From the NCBI GenBank assembly GCA_030037705.1, contig JASHQE010000247.1, forward strand, positions 1-64,000: a stretch of 64,000 nucleotides of DNA, given 5' to 3'. Below, piece by piece: positions 24,308-34,436 of the stretch. Within the stretch, counting starts at the first letter, position 1. Every line of letters starts with the position of its first letter. The notes below the pieces were generated by a model, which worked only from the letters and a program-made list of their open reading frames with translations, searched no databases and was not told the DNA's origin. Source of the stretch: Acidobacteriaceae bacterium (GTDB taxonomy: Bacteria; Acidobacteriota; Terriglobia; Terriglobales; Acidobacteriaceae). The position numbers and the translations under genes are program-made.

Positions 24308-25153
24308 TTAACTCTCGCTATAGAACTGCGCAATATTCCGGAACTTGCGCTGGCGTTCGGACAGCAGCAGATCGATGGGCATAGCCTTCAGTATCTCCAG
24401 ATGTTTCCTGAGCGTATTGCCCAGTATCCCGGCGCCGGTCTCACGATCTATATGGATGCCAGCCGGCGGCTCCGAGATGATCTCATCGACGCAGCCGAGC
24501 GCCGACACCTCCTGCGCCGTCACGCGGAGGGCCGCTGCCGCGCGGTCCTTATGCGCAATATCGCGCCACATAATGGCTGCGGCCCCCTCCGGCGGGATCA
24601 CCGAATAAACGGCATTTTCGAGGATCAGCACGCGATCGGTGACAGCCAGCGCCAACGCGCCGCCCGAGCCGCCTTCGCCGGTGATGACCGAGATTGTCGG
24701 AACACGCAGCCGCGACATCTCGCGGATATTGCGGGCAATGGCCTCCGCCTGGCCGCGCTCTTCCGCGCCCAGGCCGGGATAAGCGGCCGTCACATCGATC
24801 AGCGCGATCACAGGCCGCGCAAACTTTTCGGCGAGCTTCATACACCGAAGCGCTTTGCGATAGCCCTCAGGGCTGGGCATGCCGAAGTTGCGCCGGATGC
24901 GCTCTTTCGTGGTGCCGCCTTTGCGAATCCCGATCACCAGCACCTCGTCGGCATCGAGACGCGCCATGCCGCAGATCACGGCCTCGTCGTCGCCAAAGGC
25001 GCGATCCCCGTGAATCTCGCTGAAATCGGTAAAGATTCGCTCGATTAAGTCCATGGGGTAGGGCCGTTGGGGATGACGCGCCTGTTCAACTCTGCTCCAC
25101 GCCAATGCTGCTGCCTCTGCTTCAGGGGTGTTCCCTGCTTTTTGTTCGCTCAT
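24308..25153 (-). CDS. accA: Acetyl-CoA carboxylase carboxyltransferase alpha subunit, short form
   Basis: Alpha subunit of the carboxyltransferase that makes malonyl-CoA for fatty-acid synthesis. 281 residues from the ATG at 25153. Visible: ARHPQRPYPMDLIERIF, GDRAFGDDEAVICGMARLD, GTTKERIRRNFGMPSPEGYRKALR, AEERGQAEAIARNIREMSRL and GEGGSGGALALAVTDRVLILE. It lacks the ~45-residue N-terminal helical region of typical AccA (about 320 residues), and the usual DTPGAYPG motif reads DVTAAYPG. No accD nearby. Identity as an AccA-family protein is strong; whether it is the main housekeeping copy is open. Confidence 0.85.
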   Translation of the reverse strand: MSEQKAGNTPEAEAAALAWSRVEQARHPQRPYPMDLIERIFTDFSEIHGDRAFGDDEAVICGMARLDADEVLVIGIRKGGTTKERIRRNFGMPSPEGYRKALRCMKLAEKFARPVIALIDVTAAYPGLGAEERGQAEAIARNIREMSRLRVPTISVITGEGGSGGALALAVTDRVLILENAVYSVIPPEGAAAIMWRDIAHKDRAAAALRVTAQEVSALGCVDEIISEPPAGIHIDRETGAGILGNTLRKHLEILKAMPIDLLLSERQRKFRNIAQFYSES

Positions 25154-25334
25154 TTGTACCTGGGGTCCGGCGGCTCGCTCTGCCAGCCCTCCTGTGATTT
25201 TACGGGGCACAGCCGGTTGGGACAAAATCAAAGAATCTCTTTCGCGCCAGCGGGTTGGAACACCGCAGTCCTTCCGCCGCGCGAGCAGTTCATAAAAGCA
25301 GCCGCCAGCCCCCGCCGCTACACTGGGAGAGCCC

Positions 25335-26098
<764 letters not shown>

Positions 26099-26102
<4 letters not shown>

Positions 26103-26731
26103 GCGGCTTCCTCACACAATACGGCGGCGAAATCGCCGAGTTGACTGTCGAGCATCTCTGGCTCACTGCAGCGGCCATGTTGTTCGCTGTGTTGATCGCC
26201 GTGCCGGCCGGCATCTGGCTCACGCGCTCGCCGCGCTGGGCTAAGCCTGTGATCACCATTGCCAATATTCTGGAGACCATTCCTTCGCTCGCGATGTTCG
26301 GCTTTCTGCTGCCCCTGCCGTGGCTGGGCGATCGCGCGGCGCGCATCGCCATCGTGGCGCTTACGGCGTACGCGTTGTTGCCGATTCTTCGCAATACCTA
26401 TGCGGGCATACGCGGCATCGATCCGGCGATTCTCGAAGTGGCGCGCGCGTTGGGACTCACCGGCGCGCAGCGGCTCTTCAAGGTTGAACTGCCGCTCGCG
26501 GCATCGTTTATCCTGGCGGGCCTGCGCACAGCCACCGTCACCTGCGTCGGCATTGCAACGATCGCTGCGGCTGTGGGCGCCGGCGGGCTGGGCGAGCTGA
26601 TCTTTCGCGGCGTTGCTTCTGTCGATAACCGGCTCGTTCTGGCCGGCGCTGTTCCGGCGGCATTGCTGGCGCTGGCTGCGGATGGACTGCTTGGCCTTGC
26701 CGAGCGATGGTTCAAGGTTCCCGCGCAATGA
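26099..26731 (+). CDS. Osmoprotectant-type ABC transporter permease
   Basis: 210 residues with about six membrane segments and the BPD permease EAA-like loop (ILEVARALGLTGAQRLFKVELPLAASFIL near 113-142). ATGA overlaps join it to both the ATPase gene and the lipoprotein gene. Similar to OpuCB/ProW single-domain permeases, presumably acting as homodimer. Substrate is inferred from family only. Confidence 0.92.
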
Positions 26732-27606
26732 GACGCCGCGCTCTGCTTCTGCTGTTGCCGGCCGCGGCAATCGCCGGGTGCGGACCTCCCCGTCTCGACC
26801 ACCCGGTCATTGGCGCCAAGAATTTTACGGAGCAGGTTGTTCTGGGCGAGCTGCTCGCGCAGGAGATCGAAGCCAAGGCGCATCTCAAGGTCGAGCGCCG
26901 CTTTTACCTTGCCGGAAGTTACATCTGCCAGCAGGCGCTGGTCGCAGGCCGCATTGACGCCTACGTCGAATACACCGGCACGGCGCTCACGGCCATCCTT
27001 AAACAGCCTGTTGACCGCAATCCGCAGTCGGTCCTCGCAACCGTGCGCCGGCTCTATTCCTCACGCTACAGCGTTACTGTCGGACCGCCGCTGGGATTCG
27101 AAAACACCTTCGCGATGGTGATCCGCGGAGACGACGCGCGCCGTCTGCATCTGAGCACGTTGAGCCAGGCTGCACACTACACGCCGCAATGGCGGCTGGG
27201 CGTGGGCTACGAATTCGAGCAGCGTCCCGACGGCCTGCCCGGCTTGCGCAAAGCGTATGGATTCAAGTTCGACGGGCCGCCGCGCACGATGGACCTGGGC
27301 CTGCTGTATCGCGCCCTCAACGCGCATCAGGTAGACATGATTGCCGGCAACTCTACCGATGGACCGATCCAGGCCTTCGGGCTGACGGTACTCGAAGACG
27401 ACAGGCACTACTTTCCGCCGTACCAAGCCGTGCCGCTGGTGCGCGACGATGCGCTGCACCATTGGCCGCAGATCCAGATAGCGCTTGACGCGCTCGCCGG
27501 CAAAATTTCCGCTGATGATATGCGTGCAATGAATGAGGCCGTCGATGGCCAGCACCGCGATCCAGCAGACGTAGTGCGGGAGCTTCGCATCAGGAAAGGG
27601 CTTTAG
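26728..27606 (+). CDS. Osmoprotectant ABC transporter substrate-binding lipoprotein
   Basis: 292 residues from the ATG at 26728, which overlaps the permease stop. A lipobox ends in AAIAGC (Cys ~18). The OpuAC-like domain begins IGAKNFTEQVVLGELLAQEI, with GSYICQQALVAGRIDAYVEYTGTALT and later TMDLGLLYRALNAHQVDMIAGNSTDGPI. It would be anchored to the periplasmic face of the inner or outer membrane and capture a quaternary-amine solute. The predicted ligand (betaine, choline, carnitine) is inference. Confidence 0.9.
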   Translation: MRRRALLLLLPAAAIAGCGPPRLDHPVIGAKNFTEQVVLGELLAQEIEAKAHLKVERRFYLAGSYICQQALVAGRIDAYVEYTGTALTAILKQPVDRNPQSVLATVRRLYSSRYSVTVGPPLGFENTFAMVIRGDDARRLHLSTLSQAAHYTPQWRLGVGYEFEQRPDGLPGLRKAYGFKFDGPPRTMDLGLLYRALNAHQVDMIAGNSTDGPIQAFGLTVLEDDRHYFPPYQAVPLVRDDALHHWPQIQIALDALAGKISADDMRAMNEAVDGQHRDPADVVRELRIRKGL

Positions 27607-27671
27607 AGAAATGCGTAGATCGATTCCGCGTATCGCGCCTGATCATATACGAAAGGAAATTTGATTCTTCA

Positions 27672-27705
27672 CTGCGGGCTTTTTGCGCCTTTGATCAGCC
27701 CGCAG
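27672..27705. terminator. Terminator between convergent genes
   Basis: A perfect 9-bp stem (CTGCGGGCT with AGCCCGCAG) and 16-base loop lie between the substrate-binding lipoprotein and the GH13 gene stops. Flanking T/A runs are short. Confidence 0.6.
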
Positions 27706-27736
27706 AATGCTGTACCAAGAAAAATCAAGAGAAAAA

Positions 27737-30700
27737 TTATTCGTCTGCGTGCGAATCGGGTACATCGCGCTCGTCGCGTTCAAGCGGAGGCATTTCGAAA
27801 TCGATCCCTGGAGAACGCTCCTCCCCGTGGAAATTTCCCGAGGATTCCTGTTCCGCATGAATGTCGTGTTGTGATCCTGGTTCATCATGCTCGTCGCGTT
27901 CGAGCGGAGGCATTTCCACATCGATTCCTGGAGAGCGTTCACCATCATAAAGATGGTCGATTGGCTCTTCATGCGCAAAATGGGTTTCATCGCGCAGAAC
28001 ATCGACGCGATACCCGGCAGCCTCCGCGGCTTCCAGCGCTTCATCCACTGCTCCGTTCAGCTCTTCGACTGCTGCGCGATTGGGCGCGGCTTCGCCAGCC
28101 AATCGCAGTAGCGACGGCATCTGCGTCCACCAGAGAAGCTCTTCATAGCGCTCGCGAATGAGATACTCGCGCCCCTCCGCCTCGTGGACGCCCGTCAGCC
28201 AGCGCACGTCAGGATCGAGCCAGAGTGCAGGCGCAAGCCCCACGCCCCTGCCCGGCTGCGCGGATGATTCCGTCGCAGAGGACGCGCGCGTTTCTGTTTC
28301 GACTTGCATGCCAGGCACCGATTGCTCCTGGCCCACGCCGGCGCTCGTCAGCAGCACGACTTTCATGCGGGCCGCAACGCGCCAACCCTCCTCGCCCTCG
28401 AAGCCAAGCGCGCCGAAGGCCTGCGCAAAGGGCTCACGCAGGCGCAGCCGGTCGAAGAGGTCGAGAGCGGCCCGCTCCGGCTTCTCTGCGTCGACAGATT
28501 CCGCAAGCAGCTCCAGCGCGCACCAGCCCAGCAATGGGCCCCAAATGGCCGTGGCCGTGAACTGCGGGCTAGGGCTCGGCAGCACGCGGCGGGCCGCGGC
28601 CGTCCAAGGAGACGGAAAGAGCGCTTCGACCACAGGCATACGCATCGCCTCGCGCAGACGCCTGCGAAACTCTTCCGCCAGGGAAGGGACAACCTTTGGC
28701 TCTGTGCCACATGCAGGCTGATCTTGCTGCGCAAGCCGCGACGCATATGCCGGTTGCGCGAGCCGCAGAAATAGCGCAGTTCGCTCCCATGCCTGCTGGA
28801 AAAATTCGCTGCGCTCCCGTTCGCTCTTTCGATCGCCCGCCACGGCGCCCATTGCCCGGGGATGCTCAGCCAGATCGGCGAGCTGGCGCACTAGGACCGG
28901 ATCGAGAATCCCGCGCAGCGCGTCATGCACGGGCCGCATTTCGAGATCAACCAGTGCGTCCTCGAGATTGGGAACGCCGCGCCCGTTGAGCACATCGCAT
29001 AATCTGTCCCACGGCTGCTGGACCGTTGAATGCAGTTCGCGCCAGGCAAGAAAGACGTGGGACTGATAAGCGCGTAAATCCATTCTGAATCCGCGCTCCA
29101 ATACCTCGCGCGCGCGGCGCAAAAATTCAAGACCGGTGAGCGAGTCGCGGTAGGCAAGCACCGCGGCTGAGTCTCCGCTAAGACCCAGCCCGTCGCGCAG
29201 CCGCCGTTGGTAAAGCTGTCCCGACCCCTTGTCGGCATAGGCCGCAGAGAAGTCGATCGTCCCATTCGCCTCGCCGTAATGGTTGTTGTAGACGACCAGC
29301 GCCCGCTCGTCCCCGTTCCGGTTCGAATAGGCGAAGACATTCTCATCCACCGAGCCATTGTCATTGAAAAAATCGTAGAGCAGAAAATTGGCGCTCTCCG
29401 CAAAAAGCCAGCGGCGCTTGAGCAGCGGCGTGACCTCGCGCTCGTGGCGCTCGACGAGCCATCGATCAGGATCCTCCTGGTAACGCGGCCAGCGGTATTC
29501 CATGCCGTACTTCTCGGTAAATCCCTCGATCTGGCCGTGACCGAACATCGGCAGGCCGGGTAACGTGGACATCATGACGGCCACGCCGAAATATTTGTCT
29601 CCTTTGCCAAACTGATCGATGGCCGTACGCTCATCGGGATTGCTCATGAAGTTGACGTAGCGCTTCATGATGTCGGGATCGAATTCCAACGTGTTTTTGA
29701 TCACCGAGCGGTACTTTGCATTGTCCTCATCGCGCAACATCACCATGAACGCGCTGTTGTACACGCGGTGCATACCCAGCGTGCGGACGAAGTAGCCCTC
29801 CATCAGCCAGAATGCCTCGGCCAGCAGCAACGTGCCGGGAACCTCCTGGGCCACGCGGTCCACCACTTCGCGCCAGAACTCGTGCGGCATCGCGCGGTCG
29901 AACTCCGCCTGGTTCAGGCCGTACTCCGCACGGGAGGGAATGGCGCCGCTTGCGCCGGGACCGGGAAACCACAGCCGGTGAAAATGCCGCTTGGCCAGCG
30001 TCATCGCCGCGTCGAAGCGGATCACCGGAAACAGGCGGGCCACATGCAAAATGGTCTGAATCACGTGCTCGCGCACGGCCGGATTCAGGTAGTCGAGTTG
30101 CGCGGTGTCGTTCCAGGGAAAGCTTGTGCCGTCATTGCCGTGGTAGATATAGCGCGTTTCGCCGGTCGCCTTGTCGCGGCGCCGAAAGACCACAGCCGCA
30201 TCCGACTGCTCAAAGTAGTGATCTTCAATCTTGATCTCCACGCGTCCGTCGCTTGAGAGATCCGGCCCCTCGAAGCTATAGGCCGGGTACGGCTTGTCCC
30301 ATCGTGAGATGAACCACTCAGGGTGCTCAACTACCCACGGTGAATCGATGCCCATGTGATTCGGCACCATATCGCTCGCCAGCCGTATGCCGTGGTGATA
30401 GGCACGGTCGCGCAAATGGACGTAGGCCGCATCGCCGCCCAGATCGTCGGCGATCCGGTAGTCGAACAGCGAATACGCCGAAGCTACCGCATCGCGATTG
30501 CCGCAGAGCAGCTTGATGGTCCGTGAGGCGCGGCTGCGCTCCCACACGCCAATCAGCCACAGCGAATTGATGCCCCGGCGCGCGAGGATCGCCAACTCCT
30601 CGTCGGGAATTTCGTCGAGCCGGCCAATATGCCGGCCATATTTCCGGCTCAACTGCGCCAGCCACACGTAGGTGCTCTTTGCAATCAGCACAGCGCTCGG

Positions 30701-31609
30701 CATCCATGCCGTATCAGACGAGAATCGCTCATATTCATGCGCGGGATCGCCAAAGACAGGCACCTCGGCATGGGCTTCAAGAGCGGGGCCGTGCTGCCGT
30801 GCTGCCGCGCCGCGTGCGCCAGGTGGATTGAACTGCGCCCAGATGGCCAGTTCTTCCTCGCGGAGAATTTCGCCGGCCAGCTCCAGCAGCCGTTCCAGGC
30901 TGTCGCCGAGCAGCGGCTTCCAAAGTCTCCGGATGATGGCGAGCTGTTCGCTCAGGGAGCCAGGCGAGCGCAGTGCGGGCGCGCGCAAAAGATCGAGAAA
31001 GCTCACCGGCTTCGCATCGCCTATCGGAATCAGCGGCCGGGTTGCAAAATACTCCGGCAACTGCGCCGTCACCTGCTTATAGACCGTTTTTTCGGCGAGC
31101 CATTTGTCCTCGAACAGCTCCTCGAATGGCCGAAACGCCTCATTACGGTTGGCCGACCACAGCAACAACAACTCTTCGAGAGCTGCCTCGCGGTGCGAAA
31201 AGCCCGCAGTCGAGCCCGCCAGCCATTGGCTGGGGGTTTCCAGCCCGCGGATTATGCTCGTGCCCGGAAACTGCTCCACAAACGCGAGCAGCATGACGTC
31301 GAGCGCATGAGCGCCCACACGCGCGCCGAACCAGTCCAGCGCGCTCGCCAACACTTGCGGATCATATTGCTGGCGATAGCGCGCCATCAGCACGTGGCTG
31401 GCTTCATCAATAAGGCCCATGGCGAAGAGTTGGCCGGCGTGAACGGCATGCTCGGGATATTTCTCAATTTCGCGCACCTGATTCATGCGGTGAGCAAACT
31501 CGCGGCAGGCGGCCACGTTCGCAAAAACCACGTTTCCTGTGTAAGAGAACAGGGTTTCGGCGAACTGATAACGTTCGCGCGCCTGGCGCGCAATGTGAAA
31601 TTCCATCAT
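27737..31609 (-). CDS. Very large GH13 alpha-amylase family protein
   Basis: 1290 residues. Residues ~1-290 form a helical region of no recognised family. A GH13 catalytic barrel spans about 295-800: region I SDMVPNHMG (412-420), region II IRFDAAMTLAKRH with nucleophile Asp533, region III LLLAEAFW with acid Glu598, and region IV FMSNPDERT with transition-state Asp659. All three catalytic acids are present. After the barrel, ~400 residues are helical and of unknown fold. The last 65 residues are acidic, with a twice-repeated 25-residue unit. No signal peptide is visible, so it is probably cytosolic. It would act on alpha-glucan or transfer glucosyl units; specificity is unknown and region IV (NPD instead of NHD) is unusual. 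No glycogen genes are nearby. Confidence 0.85.
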   Translation of the reverse strand: MMEFHIARQARERYQFAETLFSYTGNVVFANVAACREFAHRMNQVREIEKYPEHAVHAGQLFAMGLIDEASHVLMARYRQQYDPQVLASALDWFGARVGAHALDVMLLAFVEQFPGTSIIRGLETPSQWLAGSTAGFSHREAALEELLLLWSANRNEAFRPFEELFEDKWLAEKTVYKQVTAQLPEYFATRPLIPIGDAKPVSFLDLLRAPALRSPGSLSEQLAIIRRLWKPLLGDSLERLLELAGEILREEELAIWAQFNPPGARGAAARQHGPALEAHAEVPVFGDPAHEYERFSSDTAWMPSAVLIAKSTYVWLAQLSRKYGRHIGRLDEIPDEELAILARRGINSLWLIGVWERSRASRTIKLLCGNRDAVASAYSLFDYRIADDLGGDAAYVHLRDRAYHHGIRLASDMVPNHMGIDSPWVVEHPEWFISRWDKPYPAYSFEGPDLSSDGRVEIKIEDHYFEQSDAAVVFRRRDKATGETRYIYHGNDGTSFPWNDTAQLDYLNPAVREHVIQTILHVARLFPVIRFDAAMTLAKRHFHRLWFPGPGASGAIPSRAEYGLNQAEFDRAMPHEFWREVVDRVAQEVPGTLLLAEAFWLMEGYFVRTLGMHRVYNSAFMVMLRDEDNAKYRSVIKNTLEFDPDIMKRYVNFMSNPDERTAIDQFGKGDKYFGVAVMMSTLPGLPMFGHGQIEGFTEKYGMEYRWPRYQEDPDRWLVERHEREVTPLLKRRWLFAESANFLLYDFFNDNGSVDENVFAYSNRNGDERALVVYNNHYGEANGTIDFSAAYADKGSGQLYQRRLRDGLGLSGDSAAVLAYRDSLTGLEFLRRAREVLERGFRMDLRAYQSHVFLAWRELHSTVQQPWDRLCDVLNGRGVPNLEDALVDLEMRPVHDALRGILDPVLVRQLADLAEHPRAMGAVAGDRKSERERSEFFQQAWERTALFLRLAQPAYASRLAQQDQPACGTEPKVVPSLAEEFRRRLREAMRMPVVEALFPSPWTAAARRVLPSPSPQFTATAIWGPLLGWCALELLAESVDAEKPERAALDLFDRLRLREPFAQAFGALGFEGEEGWRVAARMKVVLLTSAGVGQEQSVPGMQVETETRASSATESSAQPGRGVGLAPALWLDPDVRWLTGVHEAEGREYLIRERYEELLWWTQMPSLLRLAGEAAPNRAAVEELNGAVDEALEAAEAAGYRVDVLRDETHFAHEEPIDHLYDGERSPGIDVEMPPLERDEHDEPGSQHDIHAEQESSGNFHGEERSPGIDFEMPPLERDERDVPDSHADE
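27769..27940 (-). repeat. Internal direct repeat in the GH13 gene tail
   Basis: Two ~52-bp units (27769-27820 and 27889-27940), exactly 120 bases apart, encode the motif ERSPGID-(V/F)-EMPPLERDE twice. The register keeps the reading frame (40 codons apart), as expected of an intragenic duplication. Confidence 0.8.
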
Positions 31610-31980
31610 CCGACGTCAAACTCTCCGCTTCTGTCCCTCAGAGACTCACGATTTTGGAACAAGGTGCCGGAAACGCGATTCTAATCTTCCGCCGTCATAA
31701 CCAGGACAAAACCCCTCCAGAGGAAGCATAAAGGACAGCTCTTGCGATCTGTGCATGGCAGGGTTTTGCCGGCAAATAACCTGACAAATTGAAACCTCAG
31801 CCCCCGAAATCGTCTGAATCAGTGAGATGGGGTCGCGAGCCGCGGGGATGGTTGAAGTTCTGCTCGTCTCGGCGACGCCTTTTCACGGTCTGGCGCACAA
31901 GGAACAATGGCAGCAGCCTCCTAACCCTCCGCAGGGGGTCGGCTGAAGTTTCCCCACCTGGGAACCCGAAGTCAGCGGGC
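31610..31980. other. 371-base intergenic region, no gene seen
   Basis: Lies upstream of the GH13 gene and downstream of the RimI-like gene, both on the minus strand. An 8-bp inverted repeat CAAAACCC...GGGTTTTG (31707-31714, 31761-31768) is present with a 46-base loop. I see no plausible start with ribosome site and no recognised RNA. It probably holds the GH13 promoter. Confidence 0.5.
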
Positions 31981-32457
31981 TTAAGATACATTCTTCGTTC
32001 CTGTGAGCAGCGGCTTCGCATAGATCAGCGCCGCACGTCCTCGAGGATAGAAATGCTCTTGCCTGCTCTCACAGGTGTAGCCCTGAGCTTCATAGAGGCA
32101 GATTGCCGGGGAGTTCTCTGCATCGACATGCAACCAGATGTGGGTTGCCTCCACGGCCAATGCAGAGTCCTCAATATGACGCAACAACGCGCCGCCAATC
32201 CCGCGCCCGCGCCAACTCGGGGCAACCTCAATGGTTTCGATGTAAGCAATTTTTCGTCCCGGCTCTTCTTCGCTCCACTTCACAATGGCGAATCCAGCCA
32301 TGACGCCATCCTCCTCCGCAATCCACACTGCAGCGCGCGGGTTCGCAATCAGCTTCCGCAGATACCCGGCGCTGAAACGGAACGGATGATCGAAGCATGT
32401 CTCCTCAATGGCGTATAACGCAGCGAAATCCTTCACTGCGTACAGGCGATACAGCAC
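31981..32457 (-). CDS. GNAT acetyltransferase (RimI-like)
   Basis: 158 residues from a GTG at 32457, chosen because GGGAGCG lies 8 bases upstream and the domain begins at YRLYAVKDFAALYAIEETCF. Acetyl-CoA-binding motif A is APSWRGRGIGGALLRHIEDSA; further conserved VEATHIWLHVDAENSPAICLYEAQGY and ESRQEHFYPRGRAALIYAKPL match N-alpha/ribosomal protein acetyltransferases such as RimI. The substrate cannot be fixed from sequence. It sits 74 bases downstream of the phosphofructokinase gene on the same strand. Confidence 0.8.
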   Translation of the reverse strand: MLYRLYAVKDFAALYAIEETCFDHPFRFSAGYLRKLIANPRAAVWIAEEDGVMAGFAIVKWSEEEPGRKIAYIETIEVAPSWRGRGIGGALLRHIEDSALAVEATHIWLHVDAENSPAICLYEAQGYTCESRQEHFYPRGRAALIYAKPLLTGTKNVS

Positions 32458-32531
32458 GATTTTCGCTCCCAAAGCCACAAAGCCATCCCAGATGACGGGG
32501 ATGGCTCCGCTACGGCCGCTGAATTTGAAAC

Positions 32532-33566
32532 CTAAACTTTGGCTTCGAGATCTGCAATCACATCGAAGAAGCGCTGGTCGAGCCGTCGATTCGTCGCAAT
32601 GGCATCTTGAATCGGAATGTCGGTAATGTCTGTGCCGCGGAGCACGGCAATCCGACCCCACTTCTTCTCGTGCACCATGTCGATGGCATGAAGCCCGTAG
32701 CGCTGGCCCAGAAGGCGATCGTACGCTGTGGGAACGCCGCCGCGCTGGGTATGACCCAGATTCACCGAGCGGGTCTCGTAGCCGGTCTTCTTCTCGATCA
32801 GCTCAGCCAGCGCCTCGCCGATTCCCGAGAGCCGCACGTGGCCGAAAGAATCAACCTGCTGCGAGCCGGTAACCTGGCCGACATCCGGCAGGTGGCAACC
32901 CTCCGCAACCACCACTACGCCATAATGCTTGCCGTGGTCGTAATTATATTTGAGCAGCGCGCAGACGTGATCAATGTCGATTTCTTTTTCAGGAACCAGG
33001 ATGACGTGCGCGCCTCCGGCAATTCCCGAAGCATACGCGATCCACCCCGCATCGCGGCCCATTACCTCGATAACGATCACGCGGTTGTGTGAGTCGGCCG
33101 TGGTGTGGATGCGGTCGATGGCCTCGGTAGCAATCATCACCGCCGTATCGTAGCCGAAGGTTGCATCTGTGCCGTTGATGTCGTTATCGATCGTCTTGGG
33201 AACGCCCACGCTGGGCACGCCATTGTCGCTCAAATACTGCGTAACCGATTGAGTGTCATCGCCGCCGAGAGCAATGAGCGCGTCAATCTTATTCACCTTG
33301 AGAACTTCTTGGACCTTCTCAATACCGCCGGGAATCTTTTTCACATTCGTTCGCGAGGAGTGCAGAATGGTGCCGCCCTTCAACTGAATGCCGTCCGTAT
33401 TTGCAAGCGTGAGGGGAATAAACTGGTTGTCGAGCACGCCGCGCCAGCCATTCAGAAAGCCGATGAACTCATCGCCATAATGGTTGATTCCTTTTCTGAC
33501 AGCCGCATAGATAACAGCATTCAATCCGGGGCAATCGCCGCCACCGGTTAGTAAAGCAACTCGCAT
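32532..33566 (-). CDS. 6-phosphofructokinase, PPi-type signature
   Basis: 344 residues from the ATG at 33566, preceded by GAGGAG. Catalytic PKTIDND (123-129), LALGGDDTQS (~98-107), MGRDAGWIAYASG, GHTQRGGVPTAYDR. In the family, Gly at the fourth position of GGDG-S and Gly in PGTIDND mark ATP users, whereas Asp there plus Lys in PKTIDND marks pyrophosphate users. This protein has GGDDT and PKTIDND, hence is more probably a reversible PPi-dependent enzyme (Pfp) than an ATP-PFK. That is inference from known residue rules. It catalyses fructose-6-phosphate phosphorylation in glycolysis or the reverse in gluconeogenesis. Confidence 0.9.
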   Translation of the reverse strand: MRVALLTGGGDCPGLNAVIYAAVRKGINHYGDEFIGFLNGWRGVLDNQFIPLTLANTDGIQLKGGTILHSSRTNVKKIPGGIEKVQEVLKVNKIDALIALGGDDTQSVTQYLSDNGVPSVGVPKTIDNDINGTDATFGYDTAVMIATEAIDRIHTTADSHNRVIVIEVMGRDAGWIAYASGIAGGAHVILVPEKEIDIDHVCALLKYNYDHGKHYGVVVVAEGCHLPDVGQVTGSQQVDSFGHVRLSGIGEALAELIEKKTGYETRSVNLGHTQRGGVPTAYDRLLGQRYGLHAIDMVHEKKWGRIAVLRGTDITDIPIQDAIATNRRLDQRFFDVIADLEAKV

Positions 33567-33779
33567 CGTAAAATCTCCTCGTAAGATTCGCCTGGTTTCA
33601 GTGTGCCGCAAGGCCGCTTCCAGAACTTGTGCGCCGATGAGGGGGGAACTGCCGGTCTCGACGCCTTATCTAGTGTACTCCGCTGCTGTAAAGCAAAATT
33701 GTGCCCGATCTCACACCGGGTCCGCCGCGCCGGCGCGTTCGTTGCTCCGGACCGCGCTCTGAAATGATTCAATAAGAGC

Positions 33780-34436
33780 ATGCCCGGAAGTGGAGCACTC
33801 CTGCTGCTGGCATTTGTCGGCCTGGTCATCATCGTCCTGCTTGTGCTGTTGCAACTCACGCGGCTGGGATACCTGATCCGTTCCACCATCCCGGACCGCC
33901 CGCGCCGGCGCATGTTCATCGCTTCGGTCTCGTTCCTCATTACGTTCGCCGGCGTCAGAATTCTGGTTCACCGCATTGTGAATCATGAAGGACATTTCCA
34001 GTGGGTGGTCGTGCGCGGTCTGCACATCCATCATCTGGTGTGGGGCATTCTTATCTTACTTTTGGTTGGATATGGGTGGCTGTTGGACCTTGGCCGCTCG
34101 CACTCGCCTATGTCGATCTTCATGAGCCGGCTGATGGCGGTAAGCTACGGCGTGGGCGCCGCGCTCACGCTGGATGAGTTTGCGCTGTGGCTCAACCTGG
34201 AGCCGGATGCGTACTGGTCCAGCTCAGGCCGGCTCAGCATCGATGCCGTCGTTTTCTTCGGCGCGGTGCTGGCCGTGGGCGCGTGGGGCGCGCCATTTTT
34301 CCGCGCCCTGCAAGTTATGTGGACCAAGCGCGTCTTGTTTCACAGAGGCTTGTGGCGGATCAGCTCGCCGATTCGCCGCGTGCGGTTGCTTCGTCCGCGT
34401 AAAGTTCGGCGATCACCGCCGCGTATCGCTCCGTAA
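33780..34436 (+). CDS. Integral membrane protein, function unknown
   Basis: 218 residues with about five membrane segments (7-28, 45-62, 83-101, 119-140 and 150-172). Between them are the His-rich VHRIVNHEGHF and VVRGLHIHHLVWG. The C-terminus is very basic (RRVRLLRPRKVRRS). The gene converges on the acyl-CoA ligase gene and their 3' ends overlap by 77 bases (34360-34436). No named family recognised. Confidence 0.7.
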   Translation: MPGSGALLLLAFVGLVIIVLLVLLQLTRLGYLIRSTIPDRPRRRMFIASVSFLITFAGVRILVHRIVNHEGHFQWVVVRGLHIHHLVWGILILLLVGYGWLLDLGRSHSPMSIFMSRLMAVSYGVGAALTLDEFALWLNLEPDAYWSSSGRLSIDAVVFFGAVLAVGAWGAPFFRALQVMWTKRVLFHRGLWRISSPIRRVRLLRPRKVRRSPPRIAP

